Source: Rebecca billardiae RCC1528
Taxonomy: Eukaryota > Haptophyta
DNA length: 64,000 nt
Assembly (NCBI GenBank): GCA_965240325.2
Contig: OZ251229.1
Coordinates: forward strand, 2,356,001 to 2,420,000
Direction: 5' to 3'
Shown: piece after piece, positions 19,181 to 31,757 of the stretch
Position numbering within the stretch: position 1 is the first letter of the stretch
Layout of the letters: every line of letters begins with the position of its first letter
Notes under the pieces: model-generated
Seen by the model: only the letters and a program-made list of their open reading frames with translations
What the model was told of the DNA's origin: nothing
Databases searched by the model: none
Position numbers and translations under genes: made by a program

Positions 19181-21960
19181 TTCACATCGTCAAGTCGCAT
19201 TGACATTCACAGTGCAGGATTGGAATTTTCCGTGACGCTTCGGACGGTCCGCAGCTCGAGTCAGCGAATCCGGTCTCGGCCGGACAGTGGAACTCGGGTG
19301 GAAGCCGCGACTTCGCGGCGGACGGAGCCTCAAACGAGCGGTGCCTCGGCTCGCGGCGCGATCTACTCGGTGAAGACCGACGAGGCTGCTCGCGGGCCCG
19401 ACTATGCGTCGACGCGGGCTGGGGTCGTCTTCCGCGTGGCGCTGGGCAAGTTCCTCGCCGCCCTGACGGGTGCTCTCCTTTCGCCCTCACGGCGCGCGCG
19501 GTGCGTTTCGCGAGCTTCTTGCATGCGCCGCCCGCGGTTGCGCCCGAGCCTGATGCTTCAGTCGACACGGCAGGTGGCTCGCGCAGGGTGGGATTGTGTG
19601 CGGGTGCCGCTGGCGGTGCGTCTCGCCCTCCTGAAATTGTGTGGGAGGCTGTGACATTGCACGCGTACACCCCGCCACGCCCGCGGCCCGCCCGCGCAAA
19701 CGCCGCGCCGCGCAGTTGTCTTTGACCTCGAGCGAGCCTGAGGCGTGGAGGCGACCGACGGCGGGGTGCGACTTGCCCACCGACCCGAGCCGCATCACCC
19801 AGCGCAGCCTCGCCCGCGACGACGCTTCGCCTGGCTGCCACTGCTCAGCCGCGTGCAAGGCGGGCTGGGCGACGTCTAGTGCCGAGCGCGGCTGCAGCGC
19901 AGCACGCGAGAGGCTGGAGCGCCATGACGCGGATGGCGGAGCGGGCTTTGGGCTGGCTGGCATGAGCCGCCAGGCTGTACCGTCCGCGCAGATCGCGCTC
20001 GGCCCGGCCGCAGCCCTCCTGAGCGCGCGCCTCAGAGCTGAGACTGATCACGTGCACGCGCACAAGCCACACTGCCGTGGCTGTGTCGAGCAGCTGCGTG
20101 TGCTCGAGGCGCGGCGCTCGCACGGGCCACGCGGGCGCAGCGGGTGCGCGCAGCTGGCGCACGCAGTGCCACGTCCTGCCGCGCCAGTTTGGCGGCCGTC
20201 CGCCCCCCCGAGCTCGAGTTCTGCGCGCTTTGCGACGGCGCGGCCGGCCGCGCCCATCTTCATGCTTGGGCACGCCAGCATGGCCGCCGCCGGGCCTGCT
20301 GCGCGCGCCGAAGCTGGAGGGCGGAGGAGGGCGCTGGGCTGCTCCTACGGCGTGCTGCAGCCCGGGCAGGCTTTTCCGCGGCGCGGCGAGGCCGTCGCGC
20401 CTGCTCGCCGCCGTCGAGTCGCCCGTGCTGAGTGACCGTCGGCCGCATGTGCTCGGCGGCACCGCAGGCAGGCGTCCCATACCAGTGTGCTCGAGCCGCT
20501 GCGCGCACCCAAGGCGAGCTGCTCGAGCGGGCTAGGTGGGCCCACGGAGTGCGCGCAGCTGGCGCACGCAGCCCCGCGTCATGGGGTGTCGGTTTGACGG
20601 TCGCCAGCCCCCGTGGGCTCGAGCTCTGTGCGCTTCACCACGGAGGTGCCGACGGCGCCCCGCGGCGCGCAACGGCGTGGCAGCATGGCCGCCGCCGGCG
20701 CCGCCGCACATGCCGCCGCTTACGGGCAGTCGAGAGCTTGGGGCAGCACCTACGGCATGCTGCAGCTCGGGCGGGCTCTGCCAGCCTGCTGTGGCGTGAT
20801 CGCGCATTTTCCAGACCGTCGACTCGCCCGCGCTGCATATTTGTTTGCTGCGCGTGCTCGACGGCGCCGCTGCTGCCGCTACGGCCGCGCGTTGCTGCGT
20901 CGCGAGCGAGCCCGATGCGAGCTGAACGGCGGCGTGCTCATCGCTGCTGGCGCAGATGGGCGCGTCATGGTGGCCACGCACGGTGCTGAGTGCTCGCGCG
21001 TGCCAGACGAGGCGCGTGCTCGCGCTGTGGCTCAATGTCCGGCAGTGCGCGTGGCAGGCCGCAGCTGCTCGACAACAGAACCAGCGGGCAGTGATCGGGC
21101 TGCGCGCGCGCAGCTGATGGCGGCGAACGAGCGAGCCCGCACCGCCGCGCAAGGGCTGGGCGACTGGCGCCGAGGTGGCGCGCACGTCGTCCGCTGCCGT
21201 TGGCATCGCGGCGGACGCTTCAAGCTCGTTCGGCCGGCGTGTTTTCTCCGACGCCCACCTGCGAGCGCTGCCGGCACCGTGCTCGGGCGTCAGTATCGGT
21301 GGGCTCGAGCACGCGTGGTGAGGCGCTCGGAGCGGTCGACGGCCATGATCGGGCAGCGCACGGTGGGCGCAGGCCACGCGCACGCCAGCGCCCCGCGTGG
21401 CGTGGCTTCACGGGGCGCAGCCACCAGGAGACTGTGCTGCGACGAGCTCGGGCGCGCTCGGGCGCCGCTGCTCTGCATTTTCCCGAAAAATCGGTTTTCG
21501 TGCCCTCGACCGGCGTTATGCCGCCGGGGTGGCCGCAGCTGCGCTCGGAGCAGCGCGCACGGGCACCGCCGTGTGCGCCCGCCCGCTTTCGCCGCCGCCG
21601 AGCTCGAGCACAGCGCTGCGCGGGGCTGCGTAATGCCAACGGCGCATGATTTTTTGCCCGCGCCGAGCGCGCGTCGGCGCGCGCAGCGCGCTCAGGTGTG
21701 GCCTGCTACCAAGGTCTGTGCCACGATTCGACGCGCCTATGGTGCGCCGAATTTAGGCGCACCGCTTCAGAATTGTCCGATGATTCGACTAGTGATGTAC
21801 AGTGCGGACAACTTAAAACGTCACCCTGAGCAGTTTTCCGGCACTGTGTTGTCATTGGCATATGCATATTGGCGGCGGATGGCTCGATCATCAATCATAG
21901 CTGCTACTATAGCAGCAGCGCTGACCGCGGTGGCTAACCGCGACTCGTGATGATGTCAGC
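19181..21960. other. GC-rich, gene-poor region with diverged duplications
   Basis: Open frames of 100-445 codons exist on both strands throughout, but none has a recognisable domain or a consistent codon signal, so no CDS is called. Two stretches, about 20145-20440 and 20555-20840, are diverged copies of each other: both carry GCGCGCAGCTGGCGCACGCA, then CAGCATGGCCGCCGCCG, and then a CTACGGC-TGCTGCAGC-CGGG block. Amplified remnants of an old element or a decayed gene family are possible. Confidence 0.4.
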
Positions 21961-22847
<887 letters not shown>

Positions 22848-23894
22848 TCAGCCCGTCGGCACCACGCGGAAGCTCACGCCGTTGAGCTGGTCCACCGCGG
22901 CGGCGACCTCCGGCAGCGAGCGCACGGTGAAGTCGGGCGAGACGCCGCGCAGCCCGCTGTCGCGGCTGGCCGCACCGCCGTAGCTCTTGCGCAGGTAGCA
23001 GGTGAGCATGTGCGCGCGGCGCGCGGCGGCGATGGTGTCCAGGTCGGAGCTGAGGAGCAGCACCGAGCGCAGGTCGAGTTCGAGCCGCGCCGCGAGCTCC
23101 GCCAGCTCGTCCACGCCCGCGCCCGCGTGCGTGCACGCGAACGGCGACACGGCCATCTGTCGCAGCACCTCGGCCGCGTCCGCGGCGAGCGCCGCACGCG
23201 CCGCCTCCTCGTCCTCCGCCTCCGGGCGCGCGTCGTCCTCGGGTGCGCGCGGCGCGCGGCGCGGCGGGCGGAGCACGACGGCGCGCGTGATCCCCCGGTT
23301 GTCCAGGTAGTGCACCAGCTGCGTCGCGCCCGGCTGCACGATCCAGCCGCCACCACCGCCGCTGCCGCCGCTGCCGCCACTGGGCGGTGTGCCAGGACGC
23401 TTTGCCTGCGCGGCCTTCGCCTTGAGCAGGCTGAGCTTACCCGCGTACTTGTCGCGGATGCTGCCGCCCTCATCCACCCCGCCGCCGTCGCCCGCCTCGG
23501 CCGCGTGCCCGTGCTCCTCCCGTGGCTGCGCCGGCGCCTGCGCGGCGGCCTCCTCGAGCTGCGCGCGCAGCCGCTCGACGATGACCTGCCGGGGGCCGAT
23601 CGAGTCGACGCCGCGCTCGCGCGCGGCGTCGCGCAGCTCGTGCGTGAGTAGCGTGTCGAGCGTGTCGAGCGTGAGCTCCGCGACGGGCGCGCCGAGGCGC
23701 GACTTGGAGTACCACGACTGCGCGCTGCTGGGCACCTCATGGTGCGGCTCCTCGCCCGGCTCGATGCGCAGCGCCTGCAGGTCGACAAACACGGCCTTGC
23801 ACAGCAGCGCCTTGTTCAGCGCCTTGTTGTCCATTCGCGTGCTCAGCCGCCGCGCGGCGAGGCGGAGGCCCGCGGCGGCGCGCCCGCCCACCAT
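22848..23894 (-). CDS. HAD-like protein with inserted SAP-like motif, probably inactive and organellar
   Basis: A 348-residue single-exon protein. Residues 1-30 (MVGGRAAAGLRLAARRLSTR onward) resemble an organelle transit peptide. KAVFVDLQAL (33-42) aligns with HAD motif I DxDG, keeping Asp38 but with Gln in place of the second Asp. WIVQPGATQLVHYLDNRGIT then AVVLRPP matches the PGvxelL/AVVTNG region, and VLLLSSDLDTIAAARRAHML (278-297) matches motif IV. Between motifs I and II lies LTLDTLDTLLTHELRDAARE then RGVDSIGPRQVIVERL, which looks like a SAP helix-extended-helix motif, and a KYAGKLSLLKAKAA helix. Loss of the second motif I Asp argues against phosphatase activity; a structural or nucleic-acid-associated plastid role is an inference. 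It is head-to-head with the polyQ gene. Confidence 0.55.
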   Translation of the reverse strand: MVGGRAAAGLRLAARRLSTRMDNKALNKALLCKAVFVDLQALRIEPGEEPHHEVPSSAQSWYSKSRLGAPVAELTLDTLDTLLTHELRDAARERGVDSIGPRQVIVERLRAQLEEAAAQAPAQPREEHGHAAEAGDGGGVDEGGSIRDKYAGKLSLLKAKAAQAKRPGTPPSGGSGGSGGGGGWIVQPGATQLVHYLDNRGITRAVVLRPPRRAPRAPEDDARPEAEDEEAARAALAADAAEVLRQMAVSPFACTHAGAGVDELAELAARLELDLRSVLLLSSDLDTIAAARRAHMLTCYLRKSYGGAASRDSGLRGVSPDFTVRSLPEVAAAVDQLNGVSFRVVPTG

Positions 23895-23966
23895 GCCGGC
23901 AGCACGTAGTGCGTGCCTGGCGCGCACGGCGGCCAACCGTCGTCGTCCACACGAGCCCACCACTGG
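23895..23966. promoter_or_regulatory. 72-bp divergent promoter between HAD-like and polyQ genes
   Basis: Only 72 bp separate the two ATGs, so both genes must share a core promoter or have overlapping 5' UTRs. No TATA box is visible in this GC-rich spacer. Confidence 0.55.
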
Positions 23967-25434
<1,468 letters not shown>

Positions 25435-26587
25435 CCGTCGACTCACTCACTCGACAGCTGGCGGCATCTGCACCGCCGTCCAGGGCCGCGCAGTGCGGGT
25501 CGGCAGGGCGTTGCTGCCATCATTGGCCATACAGTATACACCGCGCTGTGACAATAATACGCTGGCACTATAGGCTCCACTTGAGCCCGCTTAGTCGCTT
25601 GCCACCGGGCAGCCCGCGCGATGAGTCGCGTAGTTTAGATCATATTTGCGGCTGCTAATGATCGGCGGGCCTGTCATGCCCGGCCCGAGTGCCCAAGTTG
25701 ATGCCAGCTATCATGCCAGGCTTGGGCTGGCTTGGCCGCTTGGGGCGCTTGGCAATAACCGCCCGAACCGGGCTCGGCGACTCCGCTCGGGGCCGTCGTC
25801 TGACTCGTCTCACGACTGCTCTCGTGACCGTCCGCCGTGGCCGCGACTCGGTCGGTCACTCGGACACCAGTTGCGGACAGTCAGTCAGTAATGACGGTCA
25901 GTCTGACGACTCATCGATCATATCTCGGTCTCGGGTCCACTTATGCACGCACGTGCTCCAATCTGCGCTAGCCAGGCTGCCAGGCCCAGTGCTCCGAATC
26001 AGCTGTGCTGCGGGCACCACAGTAATATAATATCGTATAATCTGCTGCGTAATGAGTAATAACTCTCTCTGAAGCCGCTGAATACACGACTATACAGTAA
26101 CTCAGAACCGTGCCGCTGATGATGCCAGCTCGGGCCTGCTCGCGGCCGCGAGTCGGCTAGGGCACATCACGCGGCCGCTCTCAGCTAATGAGTAACCGTC
26201 TGCCGCGGATGCCAGCTCGCGCCTCGCGGCCGCGAGGGCACACGCGGCCTCTCAGTCTGCCAGTCCGCGTGACCCTGTTGGGCCCGTGTGTGAGTCGGAC
26301 GAGTCGGTGTCTGGCAGCTGACTCGGACTCAGTCTGGCCGGCCGCGCGGACCCGGTGACGGACTCGTCCAGGGCTGACGCGCAGACCACTGGCGACCACC
26401 GCCGAGTCCCGCAGAGACTGACTGGCAGAGTCGCCATTGGCATTGTCATCGTGATCGTCGACAGACGTGGAGACTGGCGTCTGGAGAGCGGCAGCATCTG
26501 AGGCTCCGATTCTGTCTTCTGACCAATGCCCGCGCGACTCGCCAACCGGCGATGCCAGCGCTGGCATGCGCCGTGCACACGCGCTGC
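25435..26587. other. Intergenic region, no gene recognised
   Basis: This lies between the convergent ends of the polyQ and NDC1 genes. A diverged duplication is visible: 26118-26190 and 26207-26262 share GATGCCAGCTCG, CTCGCGGCCGCGAG and GGGCACA-CACGCGGCC in the same order. The rest is rich in GACTCG/CGAGTC words without coding signal. Confidence 0.4.
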
Positions 26588-28105
26588 TCAGTCAGCCCGC
26601 GGCGAGCGAGCGTTCAGCAGGGCATCCGCCGAGCGCACAGCCGCGTCGAGCGCCCAGCTGAAGCCGACGCGCGCGCGGTGCGAGTTGGTCGGCATGCGGT
26701 AGAGGTAGGCAGCGCGCCTCAGCGCGGCGCCCGGCAGCCCACCAATGCTGAGGAGGCCGGCGGCGTCCACCGACGCGTCAGTCGGCCCGTACGTGAGCAT
26801 CTCGCCGAGCTTCGCGTACCGGAACGGCAGCGGCGCCCGGTCCGTCAGCGACGCCCACACGTTATACGCCGCGTAGTCTGACTGCTGCACGGCCAGCTGC
26901 GCGGTGCGCTCGGCCGCAGGCGTGCCGGCCAGCGGCTGGCACAGCGCCATGTCGCCGATGCAGTAGATGCCGTCGGCGCCCTCGGCCTCGAGGCTCGCGC
27001 GCGTGGCGACGCGCCCGTCCGCGGCCGCGGCGAGCCCGAGCTCCGCCGCCGGAGAGCGCGGCACGGAGCCGGTGCACCAGATGACCAGGTCTGCCTCCAT
27101 CGATTCAGCGGCTGGCGGCGGCGGCGGCGCGGCGGGCGTGGCGTCTGCGGCCGCGTCTGGCGGCGCCGCGGCGCCGCTCGCATCCTGCGCCGTGCGGTCG
27201 GCGCGGCTGTGCGCGTGCGCGGCGTGGGCGCTCGGGCTGGCCTCCGCCGGCGTGAGCGTCGCCACGCGCTCGCTCTCCAGCGCGACGCTGCGGCCGAGGA
27301 GCACCTCGACGCCCGCGTCCTCGAGCGCGCGCTGCGCGAGCTCGCGGCTCGCAGCGCTGCCGTCCGGCAGGAGCGTCGGCCCGCGGCCCACGAGGCTGAC
27401 GAGCCCACGGCGGACGCCGAGGTCGCGCGCGATCGAGGCGGCCAGCTCAATCCCCGAGTAGCTCGTGCCCACCACAAGCACGCGGATCAGCGGCGCCGCG
27501 CTCGACTTGAGCGCGCGCAGCCGCGCGCGCAGCGCCAGCGCGTCCTCCAGCGACCGGAAGGCAAGGCCGCCCGCGCTCGGCGGCGGGGCGGGCTGCGCGC
27601 CGATGGCGAGCACGAGGCGGTCGTACGGGAGCTCCTCGGACGCGAGCGCGGGCGCGTCGGCCACGCCCGACAGCCTCAGCTCGCGCGCGCTCGCGTCGAT
27701 GCCCTCGAGGTTGGCGCGCAGCAGCTGCACGCCCGTGCCCGCCAGCAGCTCGTCCAGCCGGGGGGCGACCTCCCACTCGCTCACGTCGCCGGTGACGAGG
27801 TCGTAGAGCATGGGGAGGAAGACGTGCCGCTCGCCGCGCTCGATCAGCGTGATAGACGGCCGCTGCGCACCCGGCCACGGCATGTCCACCAGCTTGAGCG
27901 CAGCGTTCAGCCCGGCAAAGCCGCCGCCGACGATCGCAATGCGCGGCGCGCCGGTCCCTGCGTCGGACATCGACGCGAGCGCGCGCGTGTGGCGGGAGGC
28001 AGTGGCGACGGCGCGCCGGCCGGATGGGAGCCCTGCCCGCTGAAGCGACCGCGCCGCCGCCATCGATGCCACTGCGAGCACCATCGCGAGCCGGGAGGGC
28101 CGCAT
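26588..28105 (-). CDS. NDC1: Type II NAD(P)H:quinone dehydrogenase, NDC1-like (plastid)
   Basis: A 505-residue two-dinucleotide-fold flavoprotein. The FAD-binding loop is APRIAIVGGGFAGLNAALKL, followed by the NDC1-like block FLPMLYDLVTGDVSEWEVAP. The second (NAD(P)H) fold has VLVVGTSYSGIELAASIA, then ADLVIWCTG and GIYCIGDMALCQP near the C-terminal FAD site. Type II dehydrogenases pass electrons from NAD(P)H to quinones without proton pumping; plant NDC1 acts on plastoquinone and plastoglobule prenylquinones. The N-terminus from ATG 28105 (MRPSRLAMVLAVASMAAARS) reads as a signal peptide plus transit region, consistent with plastid import. A low-complexity Ala/Pro/Asp insertion of about 55 residues precedes the IWCTG motif and is atypical. 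The frame stays open 30 codons further upstream into the neighbouring promoter. Confidence 0.85.
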   Translation of the reverse strand: MRPSRLAMVLAVASMAAARSLQRAGLPSGRRAVATASRHTRALASMSDAGTGAPRIAIVGGGFAGLNAALKLVDMPWPGAQRPSITLIERGERHVFLPMLYDLVTGDVSEWEVAPRLDELLAGTGVQLLRANLEGIDASARELRLSGVADAPALASEELPYDRLVLAIGAQPAPPPSAGGLAFRSLEDALALRARLRALKSSAAPLIRVLVVGTSYSGIELAASIARDLGVRRGLVSLVGRGPTLLPDGSAASRELAQRALEDAGVEVLLGRSVALESERVATLTPAEASPSAHAAHAHSRADRTAQDASGAAAPPDAAADATPAAPPPPPAAESMEADLVIWCTGSVPRSPAAELGLAAAADGRVATRASLEAEGADGIYCIGDMALCQPLAGTPAAERTAQLAVQQSDYAAYNVWASLTDRAPLPFRYAKLGEMLTYGPTDASVDAAGLLSIGGLPGAALRRAAYLYRMPTNSHRARVGFSWALDAAVRSADALLNARSPRAD

Positions 28106-28212
28106 GGGATGGTCGCGAGAATCTGCCCGAGGACGCCACGGCGCCCGGGCGCCGGAGAAAAGGCGAGCGTCTTCTGCCGCCACCGGACTCAGCACCCACC
28201 TCGCTCGCCAGC
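28106..28212. promoter_or_regulatory. 107-bp divergent promoter between NDC1 and a methyltransferase
   Basis: The two ATGs face away from each other across 107 GC-rich base pairs. No TATA-like element was seen. Confidence 0.5.
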
Positions 28213-29016
28213 ATGGCCGGCGTATGCGCGATGTCAGCCTGCTGCCGGTCGGGACTGGCCATGGGCCTGCTGCTCTCGGCAGCAGTGGGGACAGACGTCA
28301 AATTCAAGTTCCCGACGCAGAGCATGGACGTCACGAGCCTCCGCAACTGGTGGGACTCGCCCCAAAACGATGTGTTCGCCCACCGTGCAAACTACTTCAA
28401 CTACACGCTGGCGAATGATGTCAGTGAGCTGGCCCGAAATATCGAGAGGCGCAAGTCTTTCTGGGAACGCACGTGGATGGGCGCGCTTGGCAACATCACG
28501 GGCAAGACGGTCGTCGATTACGGCGTGGGCGCAGGCCACCTCGGCCTCGTGCTGCTGCGCGACAAGGGCATTGCACGGTACGTCGCCGTCGACATCTCAC
28601 GCTCGTCGCTCGAAGCGACGCGCACGACCATCGCAGGCGCTGGCCTGCCACTCTCGCGCGTGGAGACGCACCTCGTGCCCGTCGAGTTCCGCGCGCTCAA
28701 TGCCGAGATCTTCATCTCCCTCGCCGTGATTCAGCATTTCCCCGACGCGGCATTTGTGCGCTCCTTCTTTGCCAACCTCGATCGCTCTGGCATCAGCGTG
28801 CTGATTCTGCAGACGCGCGCGACGGCGTCGCCGCAGCAGCGCGAGACGCACGGCGGTACGGCGAACGCGATTTACGGCACGCGGCTCTCGACTGCGCGCG
28901 TCGCTGAGCTGCTGCCCTCCTACTGCCTGGTGCAGCACTCGGCCATCTCGCCCAAGACCTTCTACCAGCACCTGCACCTCATCAAGAAGCTCGGAACCTT
29001 CAAATGTGGCGTGTGA
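28213..29016 (+). CDS. SAM-dependent methyltransferase with N-terminal signal
   Basis: A 267-residue single-exon class I methyltransferase. VVDYGVGAGHLGLVLLRDKG (100-119) is motif I, and YVAVDISRSSLEATRTTI provides the acidic residue that contacts the ribose of SAM; FISLAVIQHFPDAAFVRSFF is the motif IV region. The N-terminus (MAGVCAMSACCRSGLAMGLLLSAAVG) has a hydrophobic core, indicating entry into the secretory or plastid route, or a membrane anchor. The substrate is unknown: the fold resembles small-molecule methyltransferases. The frame is open upstream to 28024, but ATG 28213 places the hydrophobic signal at the N-terminus. Confidence 0.7.
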   Translation: MAGVCAMSACCRSGLAMGLLLSAAVGTDVKFKFPTQSMDVTSLRNWWDSPQNDVFAHRANYFNYTLANDVSELARNIERRKSFWERTWMGALGNITGKTVVDYGVGAGHLGLVLLRDKGIARYVAVDISRSSLEATRTTIAGAGLPLSRVETHLVPVEFRALNAEIFISLAVIQHFPDAAFVRSFFANLDRSGISVLILQTRATASPQQRETHGGTANAIYGTRLSTARVAELLPSYCLVQHSAISPKTFYQHLHLIKKLGTFKCGV

Positions 29017-30363
29017 CGGTACGACGGTACGTGACTCAGCGGAACGGTTCGTCCGTTGGGTTGGCCGCTGAACCTCAACCGCGCGCCGGTTAATTCGATA
29101 CAGCAGCTATGCAAGTCGTGTCATCAATCTAATCATCGGCATCTCGCCTCAATCAGACAGTAGTCTGCCGTCCTGCCGACGACGTCGTCGTAAATGCGCG
29201 CCCGGTTCATACCGTATGGGCCTGTTTTAATTCTACGAGAGCCCAACGGCGACATCAGCCAAAACGCGGTAAAATGACCGCGTTCCCGTTCCGCGGTCCT
29301 TTTCTGCATAGAATCAACGCAGTTGGGGGCCCGCGGTGGCCCGAGTGCTATCGCGTCACTCTCCGCCCTGGCAGTTCGCCAGTTGAAGTACGGTTCTGAG
29401 TCCGCGACCGTGGCATCGCCTGCCTGCGACTTCGAGACTCACTCACTCGAACACTTCACAGCAGCGCGAGACTCTAATCACAGCAGCGGACCTCGGAGAC
29501 CGCACCGGTCAAATCCGAGGACGTCCGTCTGACAACTATCTAGCTGCCAAATGTCCAACTGGCTTAATCAGCTCGGATCCGGGCGACCCGTCCCGCGTCC
29601 GCGATCGTGCCGAGTGAGTCGTGCCACAGAGCTCGGACTAGTCGGAGTATTGTCAGTACTGAAGGAGTCGGGTGTGACAGCAGGGTGCTTTAGCGCTGCG
29701 GCCCGTACCAGCCAACAACCAGACGTACTCTGGCCACTTGACCCGTTGCACGGGTGAGGGACCGTACGCCCTCAGCGGGCCAGTGACTGGCAGTCGGAAA
29801 ATGCGACGTTGTCGTTGATTGCAACTAGGGCTGGGCGATGGCGGCCGGGCGCGACGAGCCTCTTATCGTCGGAAGATTGAACGGGAACCCCCTTGGTAGA
29901 AAGAATACCCTGCTACTGTAGGACCCCCGTGCACATGCACATTTAAAAACACGTCCGGCCCTGGCGTCCGGTTGGTCCCGGGGCCGGGCTCGGGGCTGGC
30001 GACCAAGTTTTGTTCCGTATGAATATTTACAACAAATCGCAGCTAGATATTCGTTCACTACCCAGATATACTGATAAAGGCGCGTCCATCCAGGCTCACG
30101 TCCGTCCATCGACATATGGATATGCGGAATGGCGTGGGCGCGCTTATTTCGTCAATCGCGTCTTGCTAATGGAGAGCAATGGGCCAATGTACCCCTCGAA
30201 AAAGCGAAAACTCACCCTCCAGCAGCCCTCAAATTCGTCCCCCGTCATCCCCTTTTCTTTGATCAAAAGATCGTCTTTTGACTTTTTGACAACGTCGTAG
30301 TGAGGGCCCCCGCCGCCCCCGGCGGGGCTCCACGCTACGCGCTCCGCCCTACACCGCGGGCCA
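29017..30363. other. Convergent intergenic region with repeat C
   Basis: No gene is supportable. An opposite-strand copy of family C lies at 29275-29340. A block of GGGCCCCCGCCGCCCCCGGC with flanking inverted symmetry sits near 30302-30322, just downstream of the SAP gene's stop. Confidence 0.4.
29275..29340 (-). repeat. Dispersed repeat family C, copy 3
   Basis: In reverse complement this reads CCACCGCGGGCCCCCAACTG, then CGTTGATTCTATGCAG, then AAAAGGACCGCGGAACGGGA followed by ACGCGGTCA. This is the same order as copies 1 and 2, with the terminal palindrome expanded by a few bases. Confidence 0.68.
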
Positions 30364-31545
30364 TTAGTAGTAAACGGCGGTTGTGACGACATCGGCCCCA
30401 GACTCTGAGTCTGACAGGCTACCGTGCGCGGCCTCGAACATGAGCGGCCACCCCTCGATGCCCTGCACGAGGGCCGCCTCGGGACCGTTGTGCGCCTGGT
30501 TCATGCCCGCCGCGTGACGGGCGTTGGCATCCACCTCAGCGCCTGCTGCGCGCAGGAAGTACTGCACGAACTCGCCGCGGTACAGCACGCGCCGCTCGGG
30601 CGGCATTGCGCCGCCGTCGGCCTGCACTCGCAGGGCGCCCCGCCGCGCCACCACCTCGCCCTGCGTCTCGAGGTCGACGAGCAGGCCGACGCCGCGCCCG
30701 CCATCAAAGTGGCGGCACCACGCGAGCCGCGCCGGCTGGAGAGAGGGGTCGGCGGGGTCCAGCGCCAGCGCGGGTGGCCGCTCGGGGGACGTCGTGTACC
30801 GGATCGACGTCTCGCTGCCGCCGATGCTCACGTCGTGCGCGGGCGCGAGCATGGCCTGCTCGTACGCATTGCCCGCGCGCTCGGACAGCTGCGCAAACGC
30901 CGCGCTGTACTGCACGCCAAACATGATGTCCGCGAGCCCCGCCGCGCGCACGCTGGCGGTCGAGTCCGCGCTATCGTTCGCCGCGCGCTGCGACTCCTCG
31001 GCGAAGTACTGCTGCAGCCGCCGCCGCCGCTGCCGGCGGCGCTCGGCGACGTCCATCGCCGCGCCGTCGACCACCTCGACCTGTGTAGCTGAGGCCGGGA
31101 TGCCGGCTGCGGACATCTCGCCGGAGCTGCCCGCGTCGGCGAGGACAGCCAGTCCGGGCTGCTGCGGCGCCTGCCATCCCGAGGCCGCCGAGCTCGAGGC
31201 TGCGCCGGGCGCCCCCATCGGGGCGGGGCGAACGGCGCGAGGCTGCGCGCGCGGGCCCGCCGCCTGCGCCGCCTGCGCCGCCTGCGCCGCCTGCTCGTCC
31301 GCCTTGCTCAGCCGCTCCACAAGCTCCGCCTTGCGCCCGCTCACCTTGAGGCCCTTCGCTCGGCAAATCGCCTTGAGCTCGTAGACCTTGAGGTCAGCGA
31401 GGGACTGCGTGGCGACCATGAGCAACCGCGTGCGCCGCGGCACGCGCGCCACCCGCAGACTGCTCGGACAGCGCGCCGCAGTACGGGCGTGCACGCACGA
31501 GAGGAGCCACGCGACGAGCAAGGCACGGTGCGCCCACGGAGCCAT
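30364..31545 (-). CDS. Plastid-targeted SAP-domain protein with cold-shock-like C-terminus
   Basis: A 393-residue single-exon protein. Residues 1-20 (MAPWAHRALLVAWLLSCVHA) form a signal peptide followed by a basic, Ser/Arg-rich transit-like stretch, the bipartite presequence expected for a complex red plastid. A clear SAP motif occupies about 49-80 (LKVYELKAICRAKGLKVSGR then KAELVERL); SAP motifs bind DNA or RNA. The middle is Ala/Gln-rich (AAQAAQAAQAAG) and then basic ([13 protein letters not shown]). Near the C-terminus, WCRHFDGGRGVGLLVDLETQ then VLYRGEFVQYFLRA resembles a cold-shock domain strand pattern (KWFn-x-x-KGFGFI), without all aromatic RNP residues. A plastid nucleoid or RNA-binding role is an inference. 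ATG 31545 was chosen for the presequence. Confidence 0.66.
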   Translation of the reverse strand: MAPWAHRALLVAWLLSCVHARTAARCPSSLRVARVPRRTRLLMVATQSLADLKVYELKAICRAKGLKVSGRKAELVERLSKADEQAAQAAQAAQAAGPRAQPRAVRPAPMGAPGAASSSAASGWQAPQQPGLAVLADAGSSGEMSAAGIPASATQVEVVDGAAMDVAERRRQRRRRLQQYFAEESQRAANDSADSTASVRAAGLADIMFGVQYSAAFAQLSERAGNAYEQAMLAPAHDVSIGGSETSIRYTTSPERPPALALDPADPSLQPARLAWCRHFDGGRGVGLLVDLETQGEVVARRGALRVQADGGAMPPERRVLYRGEFVQYFLRAAGAEVDANARHAAGMNQAHNGPEAALVQGIEGWPLMFEAAHGSLSDSESGADVVTTAVYY

Positions 31546-31757
31546 GCTGTGTGCGAAGAGTGTGCAACCACGCGCACAGCGACGCGCCCTCGCACGCGCG
31601 AGCACTGACGGCAGCGGCTGCCACGGCGCAGACCTGCGTGCCCGTTCGAAGTCAAAGCGCGGGGAGCGCTCCGAAGCGCAGCCACTGGAATACAGTTTAC
31701 TACTACGACTATGTTTTAACGTGCACACTTGGTTAAGGCGTGATAACGAAAGGGACG
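31546..31757. promoter_or_regulatory. Divergent promoter between SAP gene and ceramidase, with shared 45-bp box
   Basis: The 212-bp spacer contains TACAGTTTACTACTACGACT then ATGTTTTAACGTGCACACTT and GGTTAAGGCGTGAT (31691-31744), ending 13 bp before the ceramidase ATG. The same box, lacking nine bases, occurs at 52701-52745 upstream of another gene, and a shorter version on the minus strand occurs at 33636-33664. Confidence 0.55.

Noticed and set aside
19220-21950. Series of 100-445 codon frames on both strands
   Set aside because: There is no domain, no consistent strand preference, and a diverged internal duplication suggests decayed repeats.
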